The position numbers and the translations under genes were made by a program. 64,000 nt of DNA from Xylaria sp. FL1777 (Eukaryota; Ascomycota; Sordariomycetes; Xylariales; Xylariaceae): NCBI GenBank assembly GCA_022578965.1, contig MU400566.1, positions 186,001-250,000 on the forward strand, read 5' to 3'. The notes beneath the pieces were generated by a model, which worked only from the letters and a program-made list of their open reading frames with translations, was not told where the DNA came from and did not search any database. Below are positions 24,027 through 36,021 of the stretch, in pieces. Each line of letters opens with the position of its first letter. Within the stretch, counting starts at the first letter, position 1.

Positions 24027-25785
24027 CCTAACAAAACTGTGATATTTACATTTTTTGCTAAGCATAAAATAAAAAGCCCTTTTTAAATAACATATATACA
24101 AACTTGCGTAAGGTGTATACTGGTAGGCTAGCTAGGTGAAGTCTGAAAGTTGTTATATTATAAGACTAAGTCCTTAAAACAAAGTCTGTTAGACAACAAC
24201 TATACTATGATATCTAGCCTACCGGAAAAGGCGTCTTGGAGAAGCCTTCCCGGAGAAGACTTCCATGAAAAGGCCTTCCATCTGCCCCCTTCCAACAGAA
24301 AAACCAACGTTTTCGTTGGTACCGTTTTGGAGCTCATGTTAACCTCTTAGTAAACAATAGTCCTCTTCAGGGACAGATTATACAATACAACAGACAGTCT
24401 CACAACGGACAATTCTACTAGGATGCCATTTTCAAAAAAAACCCTCAACAAGAAAGATTGTCTCGGAAAACATCAACAAGAAAGCATCGCTTCGGAAAAC
24501 ATCGACAAAAAAGCATTATCTCGGAAACTAAAAGAAATAGTCGTTTAATCTATTCTTTATTTCCCGAAATAATAGTAATATATAAGGGCCTATAACAGAA
24601 CCTCATGATCTGGATTTCAGGAGAGTTGTTTTAAGACATATTTGCCTGCAAGGCTAGAGTTTGCAAAGCTGCTTTTCTACATAACATACCTAAACATAAC
24701 AAAACCTGGAGTCATGTACTTCTCTTTTATCCCTTAACCCTAACATTTTTGCGCATCGTTTTTTTTTCTGCATTAGTTATGCGTAAAATATTCCCTCAGT
24801 CACCGACTCGACTACAGAGTGAGCTGAGCCTGAGAACTAGTGATGCTTCAGTTGTGGTTAAACATAGAACGTGTAATTCTATACTGTGCTCAACTTAGAT
24901 TGTACTGATTAATTTGGCAGTTAGAATAATACTTGGATTTTAAAAGATATCTACATAGGACAAGTCATTTTCGGATCAATCATTCATGAATTACTATGTA
25001 GGTAATTGACGGCAGTGTGATTAACCATCTAACAGGATGGTGCCTCCGAAGCGGCCTCATAGGTACGGCCCACACATCACAGTACACTGCAGGTCCATCC
25101 GTCTTCTCTCGTCCGTCGTATGAACATGTACTTGCATCCACTGACCTCCTTACCTTCCACAACTCTTGCTTAGAGATGTCAATTGTATCTCTTAACACGC
25201 TCTACAAGCCGAGCGAACCCGAGCTTCTCATAGTGAGAATAAAATAGATTATACATTCATGGCTTTTCCCAAACGATATGCCCTCCTAAACACCTTCTCA
25301 AAAAACAAACAGGGTATATAGATCTAGTAACGAAGAGAAGAGGCGCCGCAAAGGTATGTCAATGATGATCCAAAGACCGATCGAGCCGTTTTGTCTTAGC
25401 AGATCTCACAGAAAAGGCTGTATGCCAGCGGAACTGTGGGAATAAGACCCTTAGATCTAGGTCGATTATTGAGATCTAACGATGCTGCTCGCCTAGAACT
25501 GATTGCAGTAAGGCTGTCTATCGCAAAAATACGAGATAATCCGTCTATGCCGATAAGACTACTGCCGCGATGCTGATTTGAGGGGCCAGAAAATTAGCGG
25601 CAATGGAATGTCTCTCTTTCGTGCGGGTGGCCAGAAGAGAGAATGAATGGTATCTTATCATCAGGGATCAGCTTAGGGTGGCATGTCTTCATGTGAGATC
25701 CCAAACGCCTAAGAAATGCAACCAAAAGCTCCTTCATTTGTCTTGTGATGAGCGGGAATGAGAACACAAGCTAGATTCCTCTTGT
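24027..25785. other. intergenic, moderately AT-rich, degenerate repeats
   Basis: 1.76 kb between the P450 gene and the 3' end of the SH3 gene. It holds three imperfect ~28-bp direct repeats (24447-24532) and GGAGAAG/CCTTCC repeats at 24220-24300. A short stretch at 24728-24741 reads like about two degenerate CCCTAA units. No coding frame is convincing. Confidence 0.5.
24447..24532. repeat. three imperfect ~28-bp tandem repeats
   Basis: Three consecutive copies share an AAGAAAG(C/A)AT ... (T/C)TCGGAAA(A/C) ... CATC(A/G)AC layout, with the third copy decaying after TCTCGGAAAC. Each copy differs by substitutions and single-base length changes. The repeat lies in non-coding DNA downstream of the P450 gene. 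Function is unknown. Confidence 0.6.
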
Positions 25786-27647
25786 TCATGTGTGACTTCC
25801 TTGGTGTGCACTTGAACCAGTTTCGGTGGATCCGTCTCCCTCGATAGTTTTTCGCCAGTGGTCTGGAAGACATACACAAACCAGAGGGAATGCTTTAATC
25901 TCACCACTGCCGACAGGAGACGTGTCACGTCCACGACCAGAGGCATTAGAGACACCACTATCCCTCTGTACCTGCCGCTGCGCCTCCCAGTCTTCGGCTC
26001 GCTCATCCAGCATAACACCAGTAGCCCAGCCATCATCCCAGATGCCTACTACCTTCAACATATCACCACGCTCTAGCGAAAACTCATCGTTCGCACGAGG
26101 CTGATACGCCCAGAGTACGGATACCCGCTCTCCTGGGTGGATGTCATCCCGTGAGTAGTAATCCTTGAAAAACGGGAGCTGCTCTGACTGCTGACTATTG
26201 ACGCCTGGCGGCGAAGACATCCCTCCTGCACTAGTCGGAGATTGAGGGTCTTCACCCGCCAGTACGGAATTACTGGACAGTGAGCCGTGCCTACGAATAT
26301 TTGTGGGTGGAGGGCGTAGAACACCAATGCGAGTGTCCGTTGCAGGGCTCTCTGCGAAGGAATCAGACGATGACTGATTGTCACCTCTTCTCCTCCCGGT
26401 GAGGGATCCGGCAGCTACACCAGCAACGGCCCCTGTAGAGCTTCCATGCTGCGAGCCCGAGCCGCCTCGCCGGGAAGGTGAGCCATTCGAGTGTCCCTCT
26501 AAGGCGGACATGCGAGCAATTCTGCCACCTGGAAGTACCTCGTATCCTTGAGGTGGCGTGGTCGGTGCGGATTGGCTGGCTGGCCCTTTTCTAGTGGGGG
26601 ACGGTTGGTTAAAAATAGTCTCCTTCTCGTTTTCTCGTTTTCGACGCGAATGCCGAAGGAAGAAAAAGAGTAAGAGCCCTATAAGTAGCGCGCCTGCTAT
26701 CGATCCTATGACAACACCAGCAATTGCGCCTCCAGATAGTCCATGCCCTACAGTTGATGCCCCGGGTGTGGCGGTAGCCGTCGGACTACTAGTCGCTGTC
26801 GGAGTTACAGAAGTAAAATTCTGGGGTATTATGGTCGGCAAAACTACACCTGCGCATCTTTCTTCTGCATTAGAGTTGTAACAGCAGGTATCTGTTGAAT
26901 TGATGCCCCCGGAAGCACAATACGAACAAAGTCCGAATGTGCTATTCTCATAGCCACAATTGTCTGGTTCGTTGCTGGAAGCTTGTACACAATTGGTAGG
27001 AGACAAGGCGTCCGCTGGTAAAGCACAGACCTCGAAGTCTGATCGAATCTGAGATTGAGCATTGCTTCCTGGTGTCGGACAGAGGCTTGGGTTGGCCACG
27101 ATATATTCCTCACTTTGGGCATAGTCAGCACAATCGGGAGCACACAGGGGTCGCTTAGCATTGTCCGACATCTCGCAGAATGGTATTGAGTTCTGGACAA
27201 TCCCATTACAGAGAACCGATATGCTGAAGCGCGCATAGAGATCGTTGTCTGATAATTCAACGGGTCCACATCCAAGCAACGTTTGATACTGGCGCTTCCG
27301 CCATTCGCCTGTAATATACTGGCTTAGCTGTGAATCGAATGTATCTACATCGTTAACAACCGTGAGGAATGAGCTAGGTACCACGCGTCAGTATTGAGGT
27401 TTACAGACTTGACAATGGTAAACTAGATGCAATATCCTTACAATAAGTCTGTCACATTCTTATTTGTTGACACATATGCGGAGCTAAATGCTGGGCAGGT
27501 AGTAGAACCCGTTAACTGAATGCAGGCAGGTTGCTCTTGTGCCATGGTGAGAGGTGCTGAGGCCATCATGCACATCACCAGCCCTTTGGCACGCCATACA
27601 TGACTCTTCCGGTTGCGAATTGTAGTCCAGTGATTGAAAGCCATCAT
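25786..27647 (-). CDS. type I membrane protein with Cys-rich ectodomain and cytosolic SH3 domain
   Basis: Exons 27647-27442 and 27373-25786 (68-bp intron, GTAAGG...CCTAG) give 597 residues. A hydrophobic stretch (GLVMCMMASAPLTMA) ends a long signal peptide; a shorter start at an internal Met is possible. The ectodomain (to ~275) has many Cys in pairs (CAPDCADY, CSYCASGG, DTCCYN) and several N-glycosylation sequons, closing in a Ser/Thr/Pro stalk. A single transmembrane helix (~282-308, AIAGVVIGSIAGALLIGLL) with a basic stop-transfer RHSRRKR leads to a disordered Ser/Pro-rich segment and an SH3 domain (~485-580: VLWAYQPRANDEFSLERGD and WDDGWATG). The layout suggests a cell-surface sensor or scaffold linking wall or ligand to signalling partners (inference). 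The family is conserved in filamentous ascomycetes, but I know of no defined function. Confidence 0.85.
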
Positions 27648-28540
27648 GCGTGTTTGTAATAAAAACTCCCAATTCCTTGATGAGTGTGGGTAGTCGTGTG
27701 GTCGGCGTAAAGGAAAACAAGTGGTTTCATAAAAGCATCATATTCTGGACCAATTATCCTTCATTTCAGCCGGTATCTTAACGAGAGTTGGAGCCTTTTG
27801 TAGAATTGTCGAGTCTAGAGCTAGCTAGACGTCGAAGGTGAGAGGCTTTCGGAAAGAGTAGAAGGTCTGAAACTGTTTGTAACTGTGCGTGCTGGTTGAA
27901 TTAATTCGGTGCCGTAATCAGGAGAGAAATCTTTCTGCTAGCTAGTCGTAAAAACACAAAAACAAAAGCGAATGCAAGGAAAAGTGAGTGTTGTGTTGAG
28001 GTCAATGGTGGTTGTGACTATTAGGCGTGCTCAAGTGAGGTATGTTGCTGAGGACTTCGGATGACGAAAGAAGGTCTGTAGTTGGAGAAGGTGAGGTCAA
28101 CTCGAAGGGGCTCAGGAAAGAATTGGCCGGGCACTGCTCTGGTCTCGGCTGTTCTTGCGAACTAGTCGGAGGGAGGACACCAGTACGTGTGCTGAACCCC
28201 GACCGGAAGAGTTGCAATGAGTTTTCGCGTGCAAACACCGATAGTTTGCACGTAGAGCTGAGGTGGAATCGGCGGATGCGCGATAGGAGATTCGGGACGG
28301 GTATGGCCGAGAAAGCGTCGCGGAATGAGGAACGAGGACTGATAAAATTAATACTACGAACAGAGAACCAGAGGGCACAAGGAAGAAGAGAACGGGCACA
28401 CAGGCGGGCCACGACAACGGACCGTGCAACCGCTGAGGTGCGTAGCGGAGAGTGTGCAAGTGTGCTGGCGGAGGAGAGAAGTGTAGACGGGAGTCGTGAG
28501 GTTGAAAGAGGTTGGCGCAGAGAGTTGTGTAGGTGAGCTA
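27648..28540. promoter_or_regulatory. probable promoter and 5' leader of the SH3 membrane protein gene
   Basis: Upstream of the minus-strand SH3 gene. On the coding strand it is C/T-rich with many short pyrimidine tracts (28000-28540), as is common in long fungal leaders. Overlapping open frames on both strands (for example 164 codons at 28042-28536 plus, 136 codons at 28002-28412 minus) are low-complexity Arg/Ser/Pro frames with no motif, so they are not called. Confidence 0.35.
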
Positions 28541-31500
28541 GCTGGATAGGTAGCTGTCGACCTCTGCGCGGGTCTTGCTCAGCAATCTTACAGTACGTAT
28601 AGGTGCCTACTTAGTGTACACTGCCTATGCCAAAAAGAAACGCGCGTGGGAAAGGAGAAAATGGACCACGCCTATCCACTTTAGTACTAGCTCCTATTTT
28701 CTACCGCCAAGTACCTATTGTTAAGGGTGCGTGTCTGAGGACCTTTGCTGTCATCTTGGCAGGTTCCACGCCAACACAGCAATGTGTACAGGTACACTCG
28801 CCCATAGGAAAAGGTATTACAACCAATGGTACCTATTGTGTACACAAGAGCTATTGCACATTGGTTATAGTGATGCATTGGATCCTATAACAATGATGAT
28901 ATACCACTAATGAATCCCAACAATTCTCATCACATTAGACAACTCAAGTGTGAAGCATGCGAAATAGCACTTACATTGTAGGTAGTTTAAACCTAGAGGA
29001 ACTTTGGTACTCACCCACCGTGGAACGTCTGTATCGTGGTGGTATATCTCTATCTTTAAACACTCTCAAATGAGGGATGCAACTCTAGCCCAGCACATCT
29101 TAACCCTGGTTCCATGTCTGCGCAGGGTAGAGTCCGACAAGAGCTAGGTAAGATGTAGTAAAGCTTCAATGTGCATTGAAATTACCAGGCAGGGGTCAGC
29201 CAATCGCGGATGGGGACTATTTCCAGAACCAGCAAGACATGGTGGACTACGGGAAACTGCACTATACTGCGTATGTACGCAGTAAACGTTGACTAACATG
29301 CTCGCTCGGGCTCTTTTCAGATCCAGATCCGGGCACTGTAAAACCTGGTTTACAACATCGGCATCATAGTGTATAGCTACTGTTATATGTCCATATATAT
29401 AGTATAATTGGAATAGAGAATAGAAGAACAGAGATCCTTACATAGGTATACAAGTGTTGCTGTGTGAAGCAAAGCGGGAAACGGATGAGCTTGTGGTGTC
29501 TAGCTACTTGTAGCAGTTATTATTATTATTATTTTTTTTTTTGGCATCATTCGATCATTCATAGCTTACGCTACATATACGCACACTACCTACCTCTTAC
29601 GATGTTAGGATATGAGGGTTTAACCTTGTAAGCAGGACTGTCATCTGGGAGTCAGCCTTCTTCTGATAACATTGCTTCATGCCCAATTTACATGCCGAAT
29701 ATGCTAACACAGGCGCCGGTGATAATTGGCCTGTGGCACAAGCCCCAATGATGCATTATATACCTAACGTACTACATTACCTGCATGTCTTTCTGCATGT
29801 GATCTGCAGGTGTATCTGGGCTATCCTGATGGCACTGGTAATACTACCGATAGTCTAAGGTATTGATAACCTTCTTACCGACCTTTGCAAGATGCCAAAC
29901 ATGCCATACATATGTAGGTTGATACCTCCAGTGTCTATACCGCATTATTATTTTCTTGTCGATCAACGCACAGAGCCTCTACAATTTTTCTTTTAGGTAT
30001 ACCTACAGATAACCTGCCTAGAAATAGTATGGTACTTATATCCCGGAGCACATCAATGCATGTAGTTGTTGGCAAGCGGGAGACTAACCCTCCCCCAGTC
30101 TCACTCGGGAGATTACCTTTGTTTCACTTTGTACGCATGGTACCCAGTCATCAGCATTGCTTTTTCTTCCCATACGCAGTACATAGGCGATTCAAAACGA
30201 ACGTTGCTTGCTGTCAGACTGCTGCAAGAGGAAGAGCTGTTTCATATGACCAGCTCGTTTTACCGCAAACTTAGTCTTCCCGACTGGACGGGCGCGGCCC
30301 CCAAACCCTTGCGCCATCTGCTCATCTCGGCGACCGAGGAGAACCAGCCCAAACACTAAATCGAGCAATGGATAAGCAGGCGGTTGACGACATGGGTTAC
30401 TTGCGGTTAAGATATTATTCAGAAGCCGCCCTTTTCAAAGATCTCCCATCTTGCGGCTTTGCCATGCCCAGCCATTTCACCCGACCTGCTAACCCTTCGT
30501 CTCATGACCTCGGGATAGAGTATCTAAGCGCTTAGGCCCCCAGCCTGACATAGGTAGTAGGTAGAGCCAATGCTACCCATCGGAGGCTTAGTTGAGGGTT
30601 CAATTGCAAGTAGAAGCACATCGTAGAGCGTTTCCGCGTTCTGGAACCCCGCATGGAGTGTTGTCATTGTCGCATCAAGCATCGTACTGTGTGTCTGGTG
30701 TACGCATACCGAGGTCACCCCGCAGGCCGCTTGAGCAGGGTGTCAAACTCTGAGATTCGATCAAACGACGGCTGCTGCAACAGGGAGTAGTAGTTGTCCT
30801 TGTGTACTGCCTCGTGGTTTGCTGCACGACATTCTCATTTCACAGATAGAGTCATCGCTGGGGGGGTCTGCCGCGTGGGTTCTCCAAGATTACTTGCAGT
30901 AGTAGCTTCGTCTACTCATGGTCCGTCAGCGTTGTGTGACGACGAACTATGCTGCTCATTCGCTCCACGACAGAGTTCGATATCGTTGTGATCGCTGTAA
31001 ATGTCAAGCCTCAGCGTACCTACCTATAACGTAAGTAGTTTGTAAGATTAAAACATACCTACCTGCCTCTATCGGCAATTCCCAGGCTTTCATGACCAGG
31101 TTGAAGTGGCTGCTACTCCAGCAAGTGAATTCTGGGTTCGAACTGAAGATCTAACGCCAAGTTCATGCGTTCGCATGGTGAACTGCGCCGTGCGCTTATA
31201 TGCCGGGCGCAAGCTGAACTGAAAGCTGTTTCGCCTACATTTCCTTGTGCAGGTCTTCTACACCTTGCTGAATTTGCGAACAGAGGCGGCCATTGGCATC
31301 GTCCGTGCTTATCTCCACATCGAAGGATTGCCGAAGAGCCTTTGCGGTCGCGTTTCCCCAGACTTGCCGCCGGTGTGGGTGACGATAAGCTTACCAACCC
31401 GTGCACCTACCTGGTTACTGTTGTCGGACAACCCCTAATCGACGTCGCCACCCGTTCGAGACACTGCACCCCGCGATGTTTGCAACATCCCTTTCACCAC

Positions 31501-32890
31501 TCAGCTATCGGTCTATTCCCCAACTGAGACCTGGACTGCATGCTGATCGTCAGCGAGGCGTTTGCATTGTTTCACCTTGTAGCTAGATTACAGTCAAAAC
31601 TCCCCGTGGCGTTTCTCAGGAAAACGCATGGTAGTATCGTTCTAAATTTGTGTTGGACCAATCTCCGAGTTATTATCCGTCGGTCGACACACACTAACCC
31701 GTGTCTCGGCAAATTGAAGTGTAATACACCGGCAGGCTCCGAGAGGAAGTGTTCTTGCTAATTGCTATGCGCTGTGTAACTTGACTGTGTAAGTAGGTAG
31801 TGACTCTACCGCCCGAAGCTAGAATTCAACCGCCTGCGCCACTTATCTTAATGCTAAGAGGAGTATATGAAGATCGCGCCAATGCGGCGCATATGGATCG
31901 GCTGCAAATTCTAGGGTGCGCATCAAGGAATTAACACCTGCTGAGCCTGGTTCCTCAGATCATATTTAAAGTAATATGGCAATCTATCTAAGCGCTGCTC
32001 ACCTGCGATGTTGGATTATGCGCCCTGCACTAGAGGGCAAGGGGCGTGAGCATACCTAGGTTGGCTATCTTCGCGATCAAGTAAGGGAAGGGGATGGATG
32101 ACCTGTGGGTAATACATGATGACGGTAAATCAATTGGTCATCTCAGGACCGTTGAAAAGCCGTTGGATGATAAGGACTAATATCAAATTCATATACGATT
32201 ATGAGACCGCCCTGATACACCGAAATTCTGAACGCCTCGTACAAATATTGTAGCTCTACTATCGCTTCTAGATAGCCTGCATCGCAGCTTACCTACCTAC
32301 CTAGGTAGGTACTTTTGTAGATCTGGTAGCTTATTACTCATGTGGGTAGTTTGTACCATCTAAATGCACAGGGCGAATATCAGCGTGCCTGTCTTAGATT
32401 CACCATATCACATAGTTAGGAATTCAAAACTTTACGGTGGTAATATCGTACTCTAGATGGAAGTACTTTGAGATGAAAGATCAATAATTAGCCTTCAACA
32501 GGTCATATCCGGCCTGTATATGCTCTGCCTTTTCGACTGTTCGATATTTGTTGAGGAATAAGTTATGAGATCTCCCCATACAACGTCGTGGTCACAGTCC
32601 TTGACTGAGCCACGAAAACACACCACGAGCAGTATCAGCCCTCGCAAACCAGCCCTCCGACGGCAGCTGAATTGGTTCTCTTGATTTGACATGAGTGGGC
32701 TACTGATCCGTGGTGCTCGATCTTAAGGGCATCAATGGGCATAGACAGGAATTCCCGTGCAGCGTCATTGGTCTTGTATATGGTCGGGGTCACTTTCCCC
32801 TCTGCACAAAGTCCTAGTATTCCTGCTTTGTCAAGTCCTCTATTTCCCGTGTCAAAAGATTTATATGTACACAGCGATGATTGGCCCCGC
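28541..32890. other. gene-poor region with possible degraded gene traces
   Basis: 4.35 kb with no intact gene recognised. On the minus strand between about 31.05 and 30.52 kb, short coherent segments follow plausible splice signals: an intron-like GTAGGTATG (near 31059) ... TTTACAG (near 31001), a segment reading EAVHKDNYYSLLQQPSFD and then SEFDTLLKRPAG that ends near 30720 at GGTGAC, and a 64-codon open segment to a TAA-type end at 30524. Stops and phase breaks prevent joining them, so this may be a decayed gene. A TTA/T microsatellite lies at 29517-29543, and an 18-bp perfect palindrome at 32294-32311. Confidence 0.4.
32294..32311. repeat. 18-bp perfect palindrome built on the TACCTAGGTA core
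   Basis: TACCTACCTAGGTAGGTA reads the same on both strands. It extends the TACCTAGGTA decamer found at other intergenic sites in this window (2971, 8351, 8367, 38825). Confidence 0.8.
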
Positions 32891-33366
32891 TCAGGAATCG
32901 CTTTTCTCCGCCTTCTCCGCCTTCTGTGCTGCCTCGTGCTCCCTGATCTGCCTGCTCCAGCTGCGGAACTATTGTTAGTACCGGTCGACGAGATTAAAAC
33001 GATGTCTAATGAATGGAACACGTACTATCGGCTAGGGTAGAATCGGCCGGGCTCGGGCATCTTATATCGGTATTCTCGCTCGGCGCTCAGATTCCATGCC
33101 AGGGCAGTTATGCCGAGGATGACTCCCATGAAGACGGCTGTGTTGGCTTTCCAGTTGGAGGGCTGTGCGTACCAGCCACCGGCCGGCGACCAGACGTGCT
33201 TGGGGTACCTGTTCCGACGTTAGAGTTAGGGATTCGGTGAGGCGTTGAGATGGAATGCGCGGAGGGCATCTTTCGTTGGCTTACGGGACTCGAGGACCAC
33301 CACCCTACTTCATGTTAGTTGCATATCTGTAACGGTAAACAATTGACGACCTTGAGCGCTTACCAT
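32891..33366 (-). CDS. small single-span protein, probably mitochondrial inner membrane; four exons, first is only ATG
   Basis: Exons 33366-33364, 33304-33285, 33208-33026 and 32960-32891 join in phase to 91 residues. Exon 1 is exactly the initiator ATG followed by GTAAGC. The protein reads MGGGPRVPYPKHVWSPAGGW at the start, has one transmembrane helix (~31-48, TAVFMGVILGITALAWNL), then a charged PEPGRFYPSRYWSRQI segment and an Ala/Lys/Glu tail ending in SDS. I recognise this as a short conserved fungal protein resembling accessory respiratory-chain subunits, but I cannot name the subunit. It lies head to head with the mitoribosomal gene mL44, which supports a mitochondrial role (inference). 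Introns are 59, 76 and 65 bp with good donors; the last acceptor is TTCCGCAG. Confidence 0.85.
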
Positions 33367-33816
33367 CTTGTTATCATGTGATGAATGGGACCTCTGCGGC
33401 TCAAGTGAGGTCAATTGCGAAGATGATGATAGCTTGAAGAGCTAAGCTCCACACGGCATTCACACCACACACAGAGGCCAGGCCGGATCCGCTTCCAATC
33501 GGGAGGTGGCCGATAGTTAGTCCGCCTATTTTTACATACCTACTGAGTACATACCCGGTGTACAGAGATAAGTAAGTATTTAAGTGGCATTATCGGATGC
33601 CAGGGTGGGTCTGGCGTGCACGGTTCAGTGCAAGTGGGTCCTTGGTTCAACGTCGAGCTTGCACTGAACGAACTGCGCTCGACTCCAGAAACTTTTTCTG
33701 GGCCAGACACGAGACAGCATCCAACCGCCTTCTTCGAGACACCCCAGTGGCCCAACCTCGCGTCTCGAAGGTTGTACGACTACCCGCGCTGGGATGAGGG
33801 ATTTGGTGCATTGAAT
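33367..33816. promoter_or_regulatory. shared promoter of the 91-residue protein gene and mL44
   Basis: 450 bp between two outward start codons, both encoding presumed mitochondrial proteins. The mL44 frame is open upstream to about 33616, so part of this region could be read as an N-terminal extension, but the downstream ATG gives a proper presequence. Bidirectional control is an inference from the arrangement. Confidence 0.45.
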
Positions 33817-35121
33817 ATGAAAAGGATACCATACCACCAATTCTCGCGCCAGTGGCTTGCCACAACGCCCCTCCGGTCTGCGACCACCTCGCCGCGAGTA
33901 TCTCGACTACCGCTGTCGAGGCCAGTGCTGGCTGCCCTGCCCTCCCAGATAAGACACCAGTCCACTGCCATAACGCCCGAGGCTATCTTCGACGAGAACG
34001 AGGCCCGTGAGCCTTCGGAGGAGCCCTCAGAGGAGGGCCCAGGTCTTTTGAATGAGGGCGTTTCGTCACGGCAGCCTCTGCCCTCGCCACACCCCGACAG
34101 GGCTTTGCGGTCTGCTAAGCTCGCCGCCCTTCATGCGCGACTCTCTCTCTCCTCCAAAATTCCCCGCCAGGTTCTCGCACGAACCCTCGTGGACCCCTCC
34201 GCCGACGCTCATCCCCGCTTCAACAATGCCAATCTGGCCTTCGTTGGTGCTTCCTTGCTCCAATACCACACCTCCGAGTGGCTGGTGACGAGGTATCCGC
34301 GTCTACCCATGACTATTCTATTTGCGGCCATGAAGGGATATGCTGGCGAGCCCGCATTACACCGAATTGCTCGAGCCTGGGGCGTGGAGGCTGCTGCTGC
34401 CCCTGGCGAGGAAGTTGATCCGGGCTACCTACAGTTCACCCAAAACAAGGCAACCGTAATGATGCATAAATGGGGCTACGCTCGTGCCGAGTCAAAAGAG
34501 TTGGTTAAATATAAGTGGCGCCGCGGCGTGAGTAGTAGGATAGTGCTTGATGATGCGTTCGGCGACGTAGTACCAGAGGGAAAGTCCGGTGACGTAGCGC
34601 CAGAAAAAACCGAGGGCCTAGAAGTCAGTAATGCGCGGAACACGAAGGACATAGTACTACAGGATCCAGATAGGACCGCGCACGCCAACTTTGTCCGCGC
34701 TGTTGTCGGCGCTGTATATCTGCACTGTGGCAGCGACACCGCCAAGGCGTTTGTCAAATCCCATGTGCTCTCCAGGAACTTGGACCTCTCCAACTTGTTT
34801 AACTTCACGCTCCCGCAACGAGAGCTGACACGCTTGTGCGCCCGCGAAAACTTCGACCCGCCTGTTGCGCGATTGCTGAACGAGACGGGTCGTCTCAGCA
34901 GAACCCCCGTTTTCGTCGTCGGTATCTACAGTGGCCACGACAAGCTTGGCGAGGCCGTCGGCCCTAGTTTAAACGCCGCGAAGGTCGCCGCTTCCATCAA
35001 CGCGCTCAAATCATGGTATCTATATAGTCCTGGCGAGGTTCGCCTACCGAGCGACACTTTAGCAGAAGACGCCGCACCCTGGAAACCAGTCTATGTTGAC
35101 ATGGGCGAGATAATATCGTAG
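33817..35121 (+). CDS. MRPL3: mitochondrial large-subunit ribosomal protein mL44 (Mrpl3)
   Basis: Single exon, 434 residues from the ATG at 33817. This start opens an Arg/Ser/Leu-rich presequence (MKRIPYHQFSRQWLATTPLR ...), whereas the upstream-extended frame adds acidic, non-targeting sequence. The mature part is an inactive RNase III-like fold: LHARLSLSSKIPRQVLARTL, NNANLAFVGASLLQYHTSEW and the downstream RFNN/AAMKGYAG segments, followed by a C-terminal double-stranded-RNA-binding-like region (PVFVVGIYSGHDKLGEAVG, NAAKVAASINALKSW). In the mitoribosome this protein sits near the tunnel exit. The acidic catalytic residues of true RNase III are not evident. It is divergent from the 91-residue gene. 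Confidence 0.88.
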   Translation: MKRIPYHQFSRQWLATTPLRSATTSPRVSRLPLSRPVLAALPSQIRHQSTAITPEAIFDENEAREPSEEPSEEGPGLLNEGVSSRQPLPSPHPDRALRSAKLAALHARLSLSSKIPRQVLARTLVDPSADAHPRFNNANLAFVGASLLQYHTSEWLVTRYPRLPMTILFAAMKGYAGEPALHRIARAWGVEAAAAPGEEVDPGYLQFTQNKATVMMHKWGYARAESKELVKYKWRRGVSSRIVLDDAFGDVVPEGKSGDVAPEKTEGLEVSNARNTKDIVLQDPDRTAHANFVRAVVGAVYLHCGSDTAKAFVKSHVLSRNLDLSNLFNFTLPQRELTRLCARENFDPPVARLLNETGRLSRTPVFVVGIYSGHDKLGEAVGPSLNAAKVAASINALKSWYLYSPGEVRLPSDTLAEDAAPWKPVYVDMGEIIS

Positions 35122-36021
35122 ATGTTTGCCCGCAGAGGCATAACCTGGGCAAGAGATGGCGTATCTTGTGAGAGATATGTAGAACATGAACCGCTCTATG
35201 CGAGATGTACGATTGAGAGCTTGAACAAGTTAGAGGTGAAAAAGGGGTAAAAACGGGGGACGACGACCCAACTTGCGCTCATCATCCCATCATAGCAGTC
35301 TGGTGCCAGCCGTTGCATCGATCATCGGACAGAAAGACCCGTGTATCATATCCCATTGGACAAGAGGGTGGAAAGGCCAACCAAATGTAGAAACAGATAC
35401 AACAAGAAGCATTACTCGCTCGCACGACGGCGCGTCGAAAATAGCCTCATATATCTACCTCTTTAATAAAGTGTATATATCAGATGCATGTGCTGTCAAC
35501 ATTATTGCGGGACTCGTTGCTCATGGCTAGCTGCTACGGGACGGGGAAAAAAAAGAAATCATCATACAGGTTCTGACGAGTGGTTCACGGCTGTGATGTA
35601 CATTGGAAATATACTGTCTCCTAGACTAGGAGCCACATTATCGATCTTGTAGCACATATACCAAATCGCATGTATTCAAAAGTGCAAGTACATATATATC
35701 CCTATGTAGGTATGCAGTACCGGTATGCTATTCATAATGGAAAATATAAAGGGGGTATCCATCCATGCAGCACTCCAGCCAAGAATTATCTAAGTACCTA
35801 CCTACCAAGTCTAGAACCCGCGACCATCCCTCTTCTCAAAGCATACAGCCAGCTATGGTTATACATACTATTTAATAAACGCCGCCATAGCCAACGACGT
35901 GTCCAACGCTCAGGCAGTGCTGCTAATGCCAACGATCTAGAAGAGATATTAGTAACAGGTGAGAACCGACATGTACATTCATTCCCAGCGGATATATCTG
36001 ATATATCCCCCGAACCACGAA
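35122..36021. other. convergent intergenic region
   Basis: 900 bp between the mL44 stop and the 3' end of the lipase gene. It contains AT-rich 3'-UTR-like sequence. A plus-strand 226-codon frame starting at 35670 is mostly the antisense of the lipase C-terminus and is not called. Confidence 0.5.

Noticed and set aside
24728..24741. Telomere-like CCCTAA pair
   Set aside because: About two imperfect units only, with no array and no chromosome-end context.
22094..27647. A secondary-metabolite cluster around the P450 gene
   Set aside because: The neighbours are VPS15 and an SH3 membrane protein. No synthase, transferase or pathway regulator is present.
28042..28536. Open frames on both strands near the SH3 gene promoter
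   Set aside because: Composition is biased, there are no domains, and the frames on the two strands exclude each other. A leader or promoter is the better explanation.
30066..30359. Plus-strand frame of 97 codons with a plausible segment (LLAVRLLQEEELF)
   Set aside because: It has no partner exon, no recognised family and no supporting start context. It may belong to decayed DNA, but this is not enough for a call.
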